A stretch of DNA of 64,000 nucleotides from Gramella sp. MAR_2010_147 (lineage in GTDB: Bacteria; Bacteroidota; Bacteroidia; Flavobacteriales; Flavobacteriaceae), in assembly GCF_900105135.1 (NCBI RefSeq), contig NZ_LT629741.1, positions 2,638,501 to 2,702,500 on the forward strand, in the 5' to 3' direction. The first letter of the stretch is position 1. Each line of letters opens with the position of its first letter. This document shows, piece by piece, positions 45,233 to 56,000 of this stretch. Below the pieces are notes generated by a model. It saw only the letters and a list, made by a program, of their open reading frames with translations. It was not told the origin of the DNA and ran no database searches. The translations under genes were made by a program, and so were the position numbers.

Positions 45233-47665
45233 CTAAAGTTTATAAAGTAGAATTTCATTTTCATCCCCTTTTACGAGTAGTTCTAGTCTCGAGTCAATAT
45301 CAGCATTTGAAATATCGACTTCTGAAGTTCCGTATACAGGAAAACCAGGGAGTAATTCGGCATTTTGATCAAAAACAAACACCTTTTGAGCCTGCAGATC
45401 TGTGATAGCTATCAATGATCTCTTTCCAATCTCAAATAATTGAGGATCTGTATAGAGCCCGAAATCTAAAGTGACCCTTGTCTCATTAATAGTTAATTCA
45501 TTTTCATTTAAATAAACCAGAAAATCGTCATTTGCTACTAATCTGTGGTTGTCTGCGAATTCCAGGTTTTTTCTTGAAACGGTTCCACTTTGTGTTACCG
45601 AAATCAGGTTAGAGTCTACCCCTGAAGAAATAAAATTCCCTTCATTTCCATACCATTCATTTTCAGAATAGTTGAAATTTTCATTTACCGGTACACGAAT
45701 GCTGCCTTGTCTACTAAGAATATTTAATCTACCAGATTCTTCTGAAACAAGAATATAATCCTTCGTTCCAAGCCTTATATGTTTAGGCTGTTTTACAATT
45801 TCAGTTTTAGCATTTTCAAAATCAAAGCCTTTTATAGACTTTCCTTTGGGTCCAAGCATATAAACTCTTTTGCCCTGTGTTAAAACAAAGCGATAGGTCC
45901 TGTTATTGTCATAATCAAAAACTGATAAAGGTTGTGTAAGGGCCTGATTAAATTTAATAGGAAATGGTTTTACACTATTTCCATTTCTGTCTAAAATTTC
46001 CAGGTGATATCCTGTAGAAAAGGCAAGTTGTTTGTTCCCGTTTTTAAAAAGATCTACTTCATATATATCACTGGTAATCTGGCTATCCAGTTTTTTCTTC
46101 CAGAATACGTTGCCCTTGTTAGAAATAAGATATAGCATATTGTTCTCATCCTGAACGGCGATATCCATTTGATCTGTTTCATGATTCTTAAAGAAATAGG
46201 GAGTCCTCGTCATAGGAGCATCGAGTTTAAAGGATGCTATTTGTGCAGCGCTATTTCCGTTGGGATTTTGATCCTTAGAATCTGAAAATATTCCATGCAG
46301 ATGAGCAAAATTATCTTCACCAATAATCTGGAACGCGGCAAGGCTGTTCTTTCTGAAATTCAATTTTTCTGAATCCGAAGATTTGATACTTTTAGAGAAT
46401 TCTGGTAACCTGCCAGCAATTAAAATAGACGATTCTGATGATAGAGAAGAAAGCATTTCAGAATAATAGCTTTTGCCAGCGATGGTATTTGAATTTTGAA
46501 AATCGGTGATCGCTTTTTTAATTAGATCAGGTTTATCTGCAAAGACGATAAAGTGGTCTATGATTGTATAGAATCTATTTTCGTTAAGTAGCATAAGCTC
46601 AGGTAAGACTTTTTTAAATATCCCCGAATTTTCTAATTGATATATTGGAATATCCCTGTAGGTCTCGGTTTCTTCACCCATTCCGGCCAGACTGGTTTTA
46701 ACACTTTCAATTTCAACAGCATTCAGGACAAAAAGATCTCCTTCTTTCAATTGTATAGAGCCGATCTCACGAACATGATTTAAAATGCTTGGGAATTCTC
46801 TGTTCACACTATCTTTAGTGATTTTATTTAGATTATTCTCAAGCTTCTCAAACGAGGAAAAACTAAAAGAGTAGAAGCTTAAAAAATCCTGAGGGCATAC
46901 CTTGCCTATCTCAATCTCTTTTGGGTTTGTATCTGAAAAAATATTCAAAAAGTGATCACTTTTATTGAAGACACCGATCCCATTTACTTTGATTTCTGAT
47001 TCTTCAATATCGAGGTCTAACACGATCCAATCAGAGAAATTTTTGAATCCGGGAAAGTTGAAATTCTCGAAAAATCCTGACAATTTATTTATTGCGGAAT
47101 TTTTTAAAAAGATAGATGTCTTATTAGGATCAGAAGCATTAAATGCATTTTTTAAGGAAGCAGATTTTAATAGATTTCGTCCATTTGCGATATCAAGGAT
47201 TTTATTTTTAGAATTGCTTAGAATACTTGAATTACCGGTCTCATAAAAATAGAAGCTGTTCTCTTCGAGAATGATTCTTTGAAAATCGACTCCATCCTGG
47301 CTTAGAGTTTCCACACTTTTATTCTTAATAGAATCTAAAGGTATGAAGGCGGAATCTATCTTTGTCGTTATAGTATAGATCAGCTTTTCTGAAGCTATAT
47401 TTGAAATGTTTATTCCGGTTTCATGTCTAAAATTAAGATACTTCGTAAATTTTAACTCACTAGAGAGTTTTTGTTTAAAACCAAAATCACTCTCTTTATA
47501 GAATTCGTTATTACTCAGGTCTCTAATAAATTGTTTTAGATCGGCGGTATGGGCTATAGCTTCGGCATCCTCAGGGATAAAGGTAATTGAGTTAAATTCA
47601 GGTTCTTGATTTTCTGAACAGGCGAAGACAAAAAGTATTGTAATAAATACGATGAATCTTTTCAT
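45233..47665 (-). CDS. Large lipoprotein of unknown function
   Basis: The 810-residue product has a lipobox (LFVFAC) and no family I can name with confidence. The first 420 residues are a mixed alpha/beta region with repeated segments about internal scores of ILSNSKNKIL and FIVFADKPDLIKKA type, suggesting duplicated domains. The last 340 residues are beta-rich with recurring short strands ending in Asp/Asn-Gly turns (for example LISNKGNVFWKKKL and ILDRNGNSVKPFP), like a beta-propeller. It lies 33 bases after rnhB on the same strand and may be co-transcribed. Confidence 0.75.
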   Translation of the reverse strand: MKRFIVFITILFVFACSENQEPEFNSITFIPEDAEAIAHTADLKQFIRDLSNNEFYKESDFGFKQKLSSELKFTKYLNFRHETGINISNIASEKLIYTITTKIDSAFIPLDSIKNKSVETLSQDGVDFQRIILEENSFYFYETGNSSILSNSKNKILDIANGRNLLKSASLKNAFNASDPNKTSIFLKNSAINKLSGFFENFNFPGFKNFSDWIVLDLDIEESEIKVNGIGVFNKSDHFLNIFSDTNPKEIEIGKVCPQDFLSFYSFSFSSFEKLENNLNKITKDSVNREFPSILNHVREIGSIQLKEGDLFVLNAVEIESVKTSLAGMGEETETYRDIPIYQLENSGIFKKVLPELMLLNENRFYTIIDHFIVFADKPDLIKKAITDFQNSNTIAGKSYYSEMLSSLSSESSILIAGRLPEFSKSIKSSDSEKLNFRKNSLAAFQIIGEDNFAHLHGIFSDSKDQNPNGNSAAQIASFKLDAPMTRTPYFFKNHETDQMDIAVQDENNMLYLISNKGNVFWKKKLDSQITSDIYEVDLFKNGNKQLAFSTGYHLEILDRNGNSVKPFPIKFNQALTQPLSVFDYDNNRTYRFVLTQGKRVYMLGPKGKSIKGFDFENAKTEIVKQPKHIRLGTKDYILVSEESGRLNILSRQGSIRVPVNENFNYSENEWYGNEGNFISSGVDSNLISVTQSGTVSRKNLEFADNHRLVANDDFLVYLNENELTINETRVTLDFGLYTDPQLFEIGKRSLIAITDLQAQKVFVFDQNAELLPGFPVYGTSEVDISNADIDSRLELLVKGDENEILLYKL

Positions 47666-47698
47666 AGGTTGGTAGCGTATGTGGACAAAAATAGCAAC

Positions 47699-48295
47699 TT
47701 AGAATTCAATCTTCAATTGATCTGGTAGTAGTTTGAAGGTTTTTCTGTGATATTTTGTGATTCCGTACTTCTGGATCGCTGCCCGGTGCTCTTTTGTGGG
47801 GTAGCCTTTATTCTTATTCCAGTTATACATTGGGAACTCCTCATGAATTTTCTCCATGTATTCATCGCGATAAGTTTTAGCTAATATAGAAGCTGCAGCA
47901 ATACTCATATATTTTCCATCACCTTTAATAATACATTCATGAGGGGTTTTTTTGAAGGTTTTGAATCTATTTCCATCTACAATAATATGCTCAGGATCCA
48001 ATTTTAACTTTTCCAGAGCTCTGTGCATAGCCCGTATAGAGGCGTTAAGAATGTTAATTTCATCAATTTCCTCCATGAAGACATGTGCGGTTGCAAAGGC
48101 GAGGGATTCCTGTTCAATTTGTGATTTTAATAATTTTCTGTTTTTTAAACTCAAAATTTTCGAGTCATTTAGAATGTCGTTTTTAAAGTGATCTGGGAGT
48201 ATAACTGCAGCAGCAGTAACGGGTCCGGCGAGGCATCCCCTTCCGGCTTCATCTGTACCTGCAACCGTTAATTCGAGATTGTAGTAATTAAGCAT
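47699..48295 (-). CDS. rnhB: Ribonuclease HII
   Basis: The 198-residue enzyme removes RNA from RNA-DNA hybrids and single ribonucleotides from [17 protein letters not shown] gives the DEAGRG active-site block (Asp15, Glu16), IIVDGNRF a further Asp and [15 protein letters not shown] the fourth acidic residue region. Length is standard. The unrelated lipoprotein gene follows on the same strand. Confidence 0.96.
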   Translation of the reverse strand: MLNYYNLELTVAGTDEAGRGCLAGPVTAAAVILPDHFKNDILNDSKILSLKNRKLLKSQIEQESLAFATAHVFMEEIDEINILNASIRAMHRALEKLKLDPEHIIVDGNRFKTFKKTPHECIIKGDGKYMSIAAASILAKTYRDEYMEKIHEEFPMYNWNKNKGYPTKEHRAAIQKYGITKYHRKTFKLLPDQLKIEF

Positions 48296-48417
48296 TCTTA
48301 AAATTATGGTAATTAATTAAGGAAAAATCAATAAATAAATTTCCGAATTTCTTTATAGTTTGATATAAATGTTAAAATATTCATAAGTTAAAGTAAAATT
48401 TTTTTAGGATAATTAAG

Positions 48418-48464
48418 AATTTATTATGATTTTTGGCGCAGGCTAATTCAAAATTAACTAAATA
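48418..48464 (+). promoter_or_regulatory. Conserved leader of the first susC gene
   Basis: These 47 bases before the ATG match 52955-53001 before the second susC gene with two differences. The shared GATTTTTG (48427-48434) is a near match to TAnnTTTG. A TTA 21 bases earlier could be a weak -33 element. It may be the promoter plus a conserved untranslated start. Confidence 0.55.
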
Positions 48465-51275
48465 ATGAAAAAAAGATTACATGGATTTCTAACACTTTTA
48501 CTCGTGTTAGTGGTGCAAATTGGTTTTGCACAGGAAAAGACCGTTACAGGAACGGTTGTTGACGAAGACGGCTTGCCGCTTCCTGGTGTTTCAGTATTCG
48601 AGAAGAATACAAGTAATGGAACCCAAACCGATTTCGATGGAAATTACTCATTGGACTTAGAACCGGGTGATTTGCTTGTTTTCAGTTATGTTGGGTTTAA
48701 ACCCCAGGAAATTACTATTGGTGCTAGTGATGTTTACGACATTACAATGGCTGTAGATGCAGCAGCTCTTGATGAGGTTGTAATTACTGGTCAGGGTTCT
48801 GGTATTCAGAAGAAGAGACTGTCTACCACGGTAGATCAAATTTCTGAAGAAGAAATTGACAGATTGCCTGCAACTCAAATTGATCAGATACTTCAGTCAA
48901 ATGCACCTAGTGCACAGATTAGATTAAGTTCTGGTCAGCCTGGAACTGCAGCAATTATTAGAACAAGGGGGCCTATTAGTGCTGCTTCTTCTGCTACTCC
49001 GGTAGTTATTGTTGATGGTATTCGTGTAGATAACCTTAACTCTAACCCATCTTTAGGGATTGGAACTGGTGGAGCGAACGTTTCTGCTCTTGCAGATATT
49101 CCTGTAGAGTCTATTGAGAAAATTGAATATATCAAAGGTGGAGCTGCTACAACTCTTTATGGTGCAGATGCTGCGAATGGTGTAATTCAGATTATTACCA
49201 AAAAAGGTAAAGGTGGTAAAGCCAGAATCACTTATGAGAATAGAGTAGGTGTGATTAAGGCTACAGATGATTATTTGAAGTACGATAGAACTGGAGAAGC
49301 TATTTTTGAGCCAGGTTTATCTATTGAGCATAATTTTGGAATCAATGGAGGTAGTGAGAAATTCACTTATAACTTTGGTGGTAGTCTATACCAGGATGAC
49401 TCTTTTAATGATTTAAATGAGCAGGTAAAAAGAAGTTTTACTTTTGGTTTAGGAGCTCAGGTGTCTGATAAATTAAAATATCAGGGGTCATTTTCTTATG
49501 TAGGATTTGAATCTAACCTGGATTTCAACGCAAATACAAGTTTCTCTCGATTTTCTGCTTTTGAAGGCGGAGGTAGAGGAAATCTAGACGAATTAACAGA
49601 AGAAGAATGGTTAGTTGAGAAAGAACGTGCTCAGAATATTGGAAGTCTAGTAGATATTCAGAATACGGTAAACCGTCTTACAGCATCAAATAAATTCACT
49701 TACGATATTACTGATAACTTTCAGTCAAATGTAACTTTTGGGGTGGATTATAGAAACTCTAAATCTGAAGAGGTTGATAGCAATGCGTTATTAATCGCAC
49801 TTGGGTCTATTCCAGAAGGAACTACAGATCAGGCTTCATTAACAAGAGTTTTAAGATCTTCTTTTACAGCTACTGGAGATATCAACTTTACTCATAATGC
49901 AGATTTGGGGAACTTCTCTTTCGTATCTATATTAGGTGGTCAGTTCTTTAGAACTGCCGATAGACAAAATAGATTAGATGCTTCTGGAGGGGTTGATGGA
50001 ACAAGATCTGTAAACAACTTTTCTACCATTACCGGTTCAGATTTCACCTTAGAAAATGCTAACTATGGTCTTTATTTCTTAGAGAACATTGGTATCTATG
50101 ATGTGGCTTTCCTTGAATTTGGAGGTAGAATAGATAAGAATACTTCAGCTGGGGAAGATACAGATGCTTTATTCTTACCTAAAGTTGGAATTACTTATAA
50201 TATCTCAGATCATGACTTCTACACAAGAAGTAATTTTGCAAATGTTCTTAACAGAATTAAATTAAGAGCTAACTATGGTGAGGCTACTAACTTTGCTCAG
50301 CCATTCTCTCAGGATAGAACTTTTGCTTTAGAGTCTTTCTTTGGAAGTCCTGCATTTAGATTTGCGAATCCAGGTAACCCTGATTTGATTTCTGAAACAG
50401 TAAAAACATACGAATTTGGTGCTGAATTAGGATTCTTCTGGAACAGATTGAATCTAAGTGCAACGAGATATAATGCAACTACTGTGGATGCATTGTTTAC
50501 TCCTGGTGCGCCACCAACTTCAGGTCAATTTAACCAAATACAAAATATTGGTGAGATTGAAAATACAGGATGGGAATTTGCATTAAATGCAGATCTTATT
50601 AGAAATGAAAATCATAATCTAAAAGTTTCAGCATCTTACAATACCAATGACAACCTTGTAACAAGTACGGGAGGAAGTGCTCCTTTTGTAGTTGGAGGTT
50701 TTACAGTAATTGGTTCTTGGGTTGAAGAAGGACAGAGTTTAGGTTATCTTAGAGGTACAGAGGCTGTTTCTAACGGTGATGGTACATATACCTTCAATCC
50801 TAATACTCCTCTTGGAAAAACTTTTGCTCCAAAATTTGGATCTTTTAGTTTAAATTATACTTTCAAGGACTTTAGCTTCTTTACTACTGGTGATTACCAG
50901 TATGGAGGTAAGATCGTAGATCTTAGTTTCCTGCTACGTCACTTAAGAGGTGTGGATAACACAGGTATTCCAGATGATTTAGTTGGAACTACTTCTCCTT
51001 TCAACTATGTAAATTATTTTACATTTGATAATGATTTTATTAAGATCAGAAACATTGGAGCATCTTATAGATTTGGAGATTTACTTAAGCCATTTAGTGA
51101 TGTGACTTTAGGATTTACCGTGACAAATCCATTTAACTGGACAGCCGGAGAATTTGATCCTGAAATTACTGGATCTGGTATCTCAGCTCAAAATGGTTTT
51201 GCAAGTGGTGGTTTTGCATATGGAACTGAATCAGCTCCAAGAATTTTCATGACATCGCTTAAATTTCAATTCTAA
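48465..51275 (+). CDS. SusC/RagA-type TonB-dependent outer-membrane transporter (1)
   Basis: The 936-residue product has a signal peptide (LLVLVVQIGFAQ), a CarboxypepD_reg-like domain (about residues 25-100, TVTGTVVDEDGLPLPGVSVF), a plug domain (about 115-225, ending IQIITKKGKGG) and a 22-strand barrel with an aromatic end (MTSLKFQF). It takes up large nutrients together with its SusD lid and TonB energy. The first 30 residues and leader are almost the same as in the second SusC, but the rest differs. No glycoside hydrolase or peptidase is linked, so the substrate is unknown. Confidence 0.93.
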   Translation: MKKRLHGFLTLLLVLVVQIGFAQEKTVTGTVVDEDGLPLPGVSVFEKNTSNGTQTDFDGNYSLDLEPGDLLVFSYVGFKPQEITIGASDVYDITMAVDAAALDEVVITGQGSGIQKKRLSTTVDQISEEEIDRLPATQIDQILQSNAPSAQIRLSSGQPGTAAIIRTRGPISAASSATPVVIVDGIRVDNLNSNPSLGIGTGGANVSALADIPVESIEKIEYIKGGAATTLYGADAANGVIQIITKKGKGGKARITYENRVGVIKATDDYLKYDRTGEAIFEPGLSIEHNFGINGGSEKFTYNFGGSLYQDDSFNDLNEQVKRSFTFGLGAQVSDKLKYQGSFSYVGFESNLDFNANTSFSRFSAFEGGGRGNLDELTEEEWLVEKERAQNIGSLVDIQNTVNRLTASNKFTYDITDNFQSNVTFGVDYRNSKSEEVDSNALLIALGSIPEGTTDQASLTRVLRSSFTATGDINFTHNADLGNFSFVSILGGQFFRTADRQNRLDASGGVDGTRSVNNFSTITGSDFTLENANYGLYFLENIGIYDVAFLEFGGRIDKNTSAGEDTDALFLPKVGITYNISDHDFYTRSNFANVLNRIKLRANYGEATNFAQPFSQDRTFALESFFGSPAFRFANPGNPDLISETVKTYEFGAELGFFWNRLNLSATRYNATTVDALFTPGAPPTSGQFNQIQNIGEIENTGWEFALNADLIRNENHNLKVSASYNTNDNLVTSTGGSAPFVVGGFTVIGSWVEEGQSLGYLRGTEAVSNGDGTYTFNPNTPLGKTFAPKFGSFSLNYTFKDFSFFTTGDYQYGGKIVDLSFLLRHLRGVDNTGIPDDLVGTTSPFNYVNYFTFDNDFIKIRNIGASYRFGDLLKPFSDVTLGFTVTNPFNWTAGEFDPEITGSGISAQNGFASGGFAYGTESAPRIFMTSLKFQF

Positions 51276-51287
51276 AAAAAATATAAA

Positions 51288-52703
51288 ATGAAAAAATTAT
51301 TATTAATATTACTCGTCGCAGCAACAGTGAGTTGTGAGAGTTTTGATGATGTGGTAGATTTCACAAGTGTGGAAAACCCTAATCTATCTGAGTCCTCTGT
51401 TGTTGGACAACCTAACTCTTCAGCCATCTGGTTGACTGGATTAGAAAGAGAGCTTTCTTTCTCATACAACGAAATTTTAGTGTTGGCTGAGCTAGGATCA
51501 GACAACTATGTAAATACACAAACATTCTTTAGTCAATTCCTGGATGGTTTGGATATTAGAACCACAGATCCTGATGTGAGAGATACTCAGTTTAGAATCG
51601 CGAGATTAAGAGAATCTGCTCAGTTTGGTTTGGAAACTGTAGGACCAGGTGATCCTAATTATACAGATGATACTCAGGCAGAATATCATTTCTTTGAAGG
51701 GATGTCATACTTGCTTTCTGCAATGTATTTCTCAGGACTTCCGCAGGAAGAATTAGGAATGGTAGTGAGCTCAGATGATAATTACTCATCTGCTATTGCT
51801 TCTTTTGATGCAGCGATCTCATTATCTGCAAAACCAGAATATCATCTGGCTAAAGCAAGAGCAAATTATTTCCTTGGAAATAAGTCTGAAGCTGTTTCAG
51901 CTGCAAACGCTGCATTAAGCTTAGATCCTGATTTTGCTAGAGAGGCTATGTATGATGCTAATGATGGTCCTACAAATACATTTGAAAATGCTTTATATGG
52001 TAGGTCTACTTTTGATGACCTTCAGCCTTTGCCAACTCTTGATTTCTTAGATCCTAAATATTCAAGATTAACAGATGAGCAAGATCCTTCTGTATACTAT
52101 TTAAAAGCGGAAGAGGCTCATTTAATATTAGCTGAAGCTAATATTACCGATGGTGCTACTGCATTGGCTCAGGATAATCTTCGTGATCTTCTTGGTGTAG
52201 TTGCCGGTAGAGAAGTTAGAAACATCGATGACTCTGTAGAAGGGAGAACTGAGGTAAATCCAGGTTCTCGTCCAGACAATGCTTCTGTTGTTGTGAATGG
52301 TCGTTCTGGTTTAGTTTTGGATAGACAGGCAGATAATGTAGATGTTCCTTCAATTTCAGGGACCTCTCTTACCGAAGCTGAAATAGCTTCTATTTCGTCA
52401 GAAGATGAAGGTTTAGAGCTTATCTATCGTACGCGTCAGGAAGTTTTCATTGCCGAAGGTTTAAGATTCGTAGATATGGGTATTAAACTTGTAATTCACG
52501 AGAATGAGATTCTTCAGAATGAAAACGTAAGTGAAGGTGATCCTGCAACGGTTGCAGTAATTCCTCCATTCATTTCTTCTGTTGTTGCAGATCTTGATGC
52601 TATTACTTATGATGCAGATGCTGGTACAGCAACTACTGTGATTGATGTTACTGAAATTTTAGTAGAAAATAAGGATTCAGAATTTGTTTTGCCATTTAAT
52701 TAG
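51288..52703 (+). CDS. SusD/RagB-like nutrient-binding lipoprotein (1)
   Basis: The 471-residue surface lipoprotein (lipobox VAATVSC) pairs with the SusC gene 12 bases upstream. It has the mostly helical TPR-like build of the family (for example YHLAKARANYFLGNKSEAVS AANAALSL, given here in two parts), and YYLKAEEAHLILAEA is the conserved SusD segment. It acts as the lid that captures substrate at the cell surface. Its sequence is a distant relative of standard RagB/SusD, so the ligand cannot be guessed. Confidence 0.85.
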   Translation: MKKLLLILLVAATVSCESFDDVVDFTSVENPNLSESSVVGQPNSSAIWLTGLERELSFSYNEILVLAELGSDNYVNTQTFFSQFLDGLDIRTTDPDVRDTQFRIARLRESAQFGLETVGPGDPNYTDDTQAEYHFFEGMSYLLSAMYFSGLPQEELGMVVSSDDNYSSAIASFDAAISLSAKPEYHLAKARANYFLGNKSEAVSAANAALSLDPDFAREAMYDANDGPTNTFENALYGRSTFDDLQPLPTLDFLDPKYSRLTDEQDPSVYYLKAEEAHLILAEANITDGATALAQDNLRDLLGVVAGREVRNIDDSVEGRTEVNPGSRPDNASVVVNGRSGLVLDRQADNVDVPSISGTSLTEAEIASISSEDEGLELIYRTRQEVFIAEGLRFVDMGIKLVIHENEILQNENVSEGDPATVAVIPPFISSVVADLDAITYDADAGTATTVIDVTEILVENKDSEFVLPFN

Positions 52704-52720
52704 CCAGATAATCCTATATG

Positions 52721-52748
52721 AAAAAGCCTCCCAATTGGGAGGCTTTTT
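52721..52748 (+). terminator. Terminator after the first SusC/SusD pair
   Basis: A perfect 28-base palindrome with arms AAAAAGCCTCCCAA (52721-52734) and TTGGGAGGCTTTTT (52735-52748), 17 bases after the susD stop. The 298-base gap from here to the next susC otherwise holds only the second leader. Confidence 0.9.
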
Positions 52749-52954
52749 ATTTTGTAGCAATTCAAGGTTTTAATAGTTTAATATATTGGATGAAATTTTT
52801 ATATATATGATAATTATTAACATAAAGATCGATTATTTTTTTCTATCCTTACTACTGTTAAAATCCGAACTCGCAGAAGGTTTGATTCAGGAGTTTTATT
52901 CAATTGTGTTAAAAATTTATGGTTGTAAGAACAAATAAGGTTTGGATTATTAAT

Positions 52955-53001
52955 AATTTATTATGATTTTTGGCGCAGGCTAATTCAAATTTAACGAAAT
53001 A
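52955..53001 (+). promoter_or_regulatory. Conserved leader of the second susC gene
   Basis: Near copy of the leader at 48418-48464 (two differences). GATTTTTG (52964-52971) has a TTG 20 bases upstream (52941-52943), a better -33/-7 pair than in the first copy. Confidence 0.6.
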
Positions 53002-56000
53002 ATGAAAAAAAGATTACATGGATTTCTAACACTTTTACTGGTGTTAGTGGTGCAAATTGGTTTTGCACAGGAAAAGACCGTTACAGGAACGGTGGTAGAC
53101 GATCAAGGTTTGCCTCTTCCTGGTGTTAATGTTATTATTAAAGGTACTAGTTCTGGTACACAGTCTGATTTCGATGGAAATTATTCTATACAAGTCGATG
53201 AAGGAGAAACTTTAGTTTTTTCTTTTGTTGGTATGATGCAGGCTGAGTATCGCGTAGGGGCAAGTAATACTGTAAATGTTGAAATGACAGTTGACTCGGC
53301 TCAATTAGATGAAGTTGTTGTGACTGCTCTAGGTATTGAAAGATCAGAAAAGTCTCTCGGTTATGGAGTCTCTACTGTAAAGTCTGAAGAGTTGAATGAG
53401 GTTAGGGAAACTAACGTTCTAAATGCTTTACAGGCGAAATCTTCGGGTGTTTTAATTCAGAATCAGAGTGGTAACGTTGGGGGTTCTACCAGGATTACAA
53501 TTAGAGGTATATCTTCTTTAAGTGGAGATGTTCAGCCTTTATTCGTAGTAGATGGTGTGCCAATTTCAAACTCTAACATTGCCTCTGGATCTAGAATTAC
53601 AGGAGGTTTTGACTTTGGAAACAGAGCTCAGGATATTAACCCTGATGATATTGCAAGTGTTACAGTGCTAAAAGGAGCGTCTGCCGCTGCACTTTATGGT
53701 TCTAGAGCATCTGGAGGTGTGATCGTAATTACTACCAAGAAAGGTAAGGCTGGAAGAGCTGCATCTTTCCAGGCGAGTTCTTCGGTAAGATTTGATGATC
53801 CTTTAAAATTACCAGATTTCCAGAACTCTTATGTTTTTGGTGATCAGGGTGAGTTAACAGTTGATCCTGAAATTCCGATTAATGCTGATGGTGCTGCTGC
53901 TGGTTTACCAGGATGGGGGCCAAACATTAATGATGTTTCCGGGCAGACTTATACGAATGTAGCCGGGGAGGTTGTGCCGTTTGAAATATATCCTAACAAT
54001 GTTGAAGGTTTTTATGAGACAGGTTTAACGAATATTAACTCGTTTAATGTTTCTGGTGCTTCTGAAGGTGGTGAGGATGACTATAGATTGAGTTTGTCTC
54101 AAACAACTCAGGAAGGTATTATTCCAAATTCAGCATTAAATAGGTTGAATTTAGGGGTGAACGCAGGTTCTCAATTATCAGAGACTCTAAAGTCAAGATT
54201 AAATTTTAACTACGTTAGAACAAATACTCAAGGTACTGCAGCAGCGGGTGCAAACGACCCTAATGTACTTACCAACATCGTAAATGGTCTTCCAAGAACT
54301 ACAGACATTGGATTGTTTGATCCAGATATCGATGAAATGGGTAATCAGTTAAACCCGGTTGGGTTACAAACAAACAACCCTTATTTTATTGCTAGAAGGA
54401 ATGCAGCCGAAACTACGGTAGAAAGATTCTTTGGTAGTGCTCAAATTGAATTTGAACCAATTGAAAAACTTAATTTCTTAGGTAGAGCTGGATATGATTC
54501 ATATACAGATCAAAGACTTACTAAAAACAGTATTGGTACTTTGGGAAGATTTAACGGTAGCTATCGTGATGATTTCATTCAACAAAGAGAGCTTACTTTA
54601 GATTTTATTGCTTCTTATGACTGGATTATAAGTGACGATTTTAATATACAAGCTCGCGCGGGTACTCAGTGGAACCAAAGAGTTCTAAATAGAACTGGTA
54701 ATGTCGCTACAGGATTAACAGTTCCTGGTCTTCTTGATCCAGGTAATGCTGATAATAATTCTCCTTTCAAGGCTTTTTCTGATAGAAGAATTCATGGGGT
54801 GTTTGGAGATATCACTTTTGATTATAAAGGTTGGGCTTTCTTAAATGCTACTGGTAGAAACGACTGGTCTTCTACACTGCCTGCTAATAACAGAAGTTTC
54901 TTCTATCCATCTGTATCAGCGAGTGTGGTGCTTAGTGATGCTCTTAATTTTGATAGTAACGTACTTAACTACTTAAAAGTTAGAGGTAGCTGGGCAAACG
55001 TAGGTGTAGATACAAGTCCTTATCTTTTAGATTTTACATTTAATCCATTAACGAGCTTCTTCGGACAGTTCGGAACTGGTGGAACATATCCATTCAACGG
55101 AAACCTGGCTTTTGGTTCAGATAGTTCTATCACAAATCAAAATCTGAAACCAGAGAATCAGGAAAACTACGAATTTGGTATTGAATTTGGATTCTTTAGA
55201 AATCGAGTAACTATAGATGCTACTTATTACAAGAATACTACAACAGATCAGATTATCTTTTTACCTACTCCTCAAACTTCAGGGTTTAGCTCTTTCTTGA
55301 CAAATATTGGAGCAGTAAGTAATGAAGGTGTAGAATTAGAAGTTGGAGCAAGAGTTTTACAAACTGATGATTTCTCTTGGGATTTAAACTATAACTTTAC
55401 TAGCAACCAATTTAATGTGGATGATCTTGGAGATCTTCCAGCACTTAACCTTGCAACAGGTTTTAATGGTATTGCAGTTAGAGCTGTTGAGGGAGAAAGT
55501 CTTCAATTATATGGTCCAAGATTTGAAAGAGCTTTAGATGAAGATGGAGAGCCTATTGAAGATCAAATTTTAGTGAATGAGAACGGAAATAGACAAGTGG
55601 GAGCTCCAGATAATTTAGGTGAAATTTTCCCAGATTATATTATGGGACTAACTTCTACATGGAGATATAAAGGATTCGCTTTAACCACGACTTTTGATTA
55701 TAGAGAAGGTGGTAAATTATTTTCTAATACTGTAGGGCAACTGAGAAGAGATGGTCTGGCGGCTGAGACTGCGGCTAATGGAAGAGCTCCAATCGTGGAT
55801 TCAGAAGCATTTATGATGGATGAAAGCGGAAATGTTGTTCCTAATACCATAGAAACAAGTGCTCAGGATTATTGGACAAATTACGCCAATGCAAGTATTG
55901 TAGAAGGGAACGTATTTGATGCTACTTTTATTAAGTGGAGAGAGTTGAGTTTAACTTATACATTTCCAAGTGAATTCTTAACAGGAACTTTTGTAAAAGG

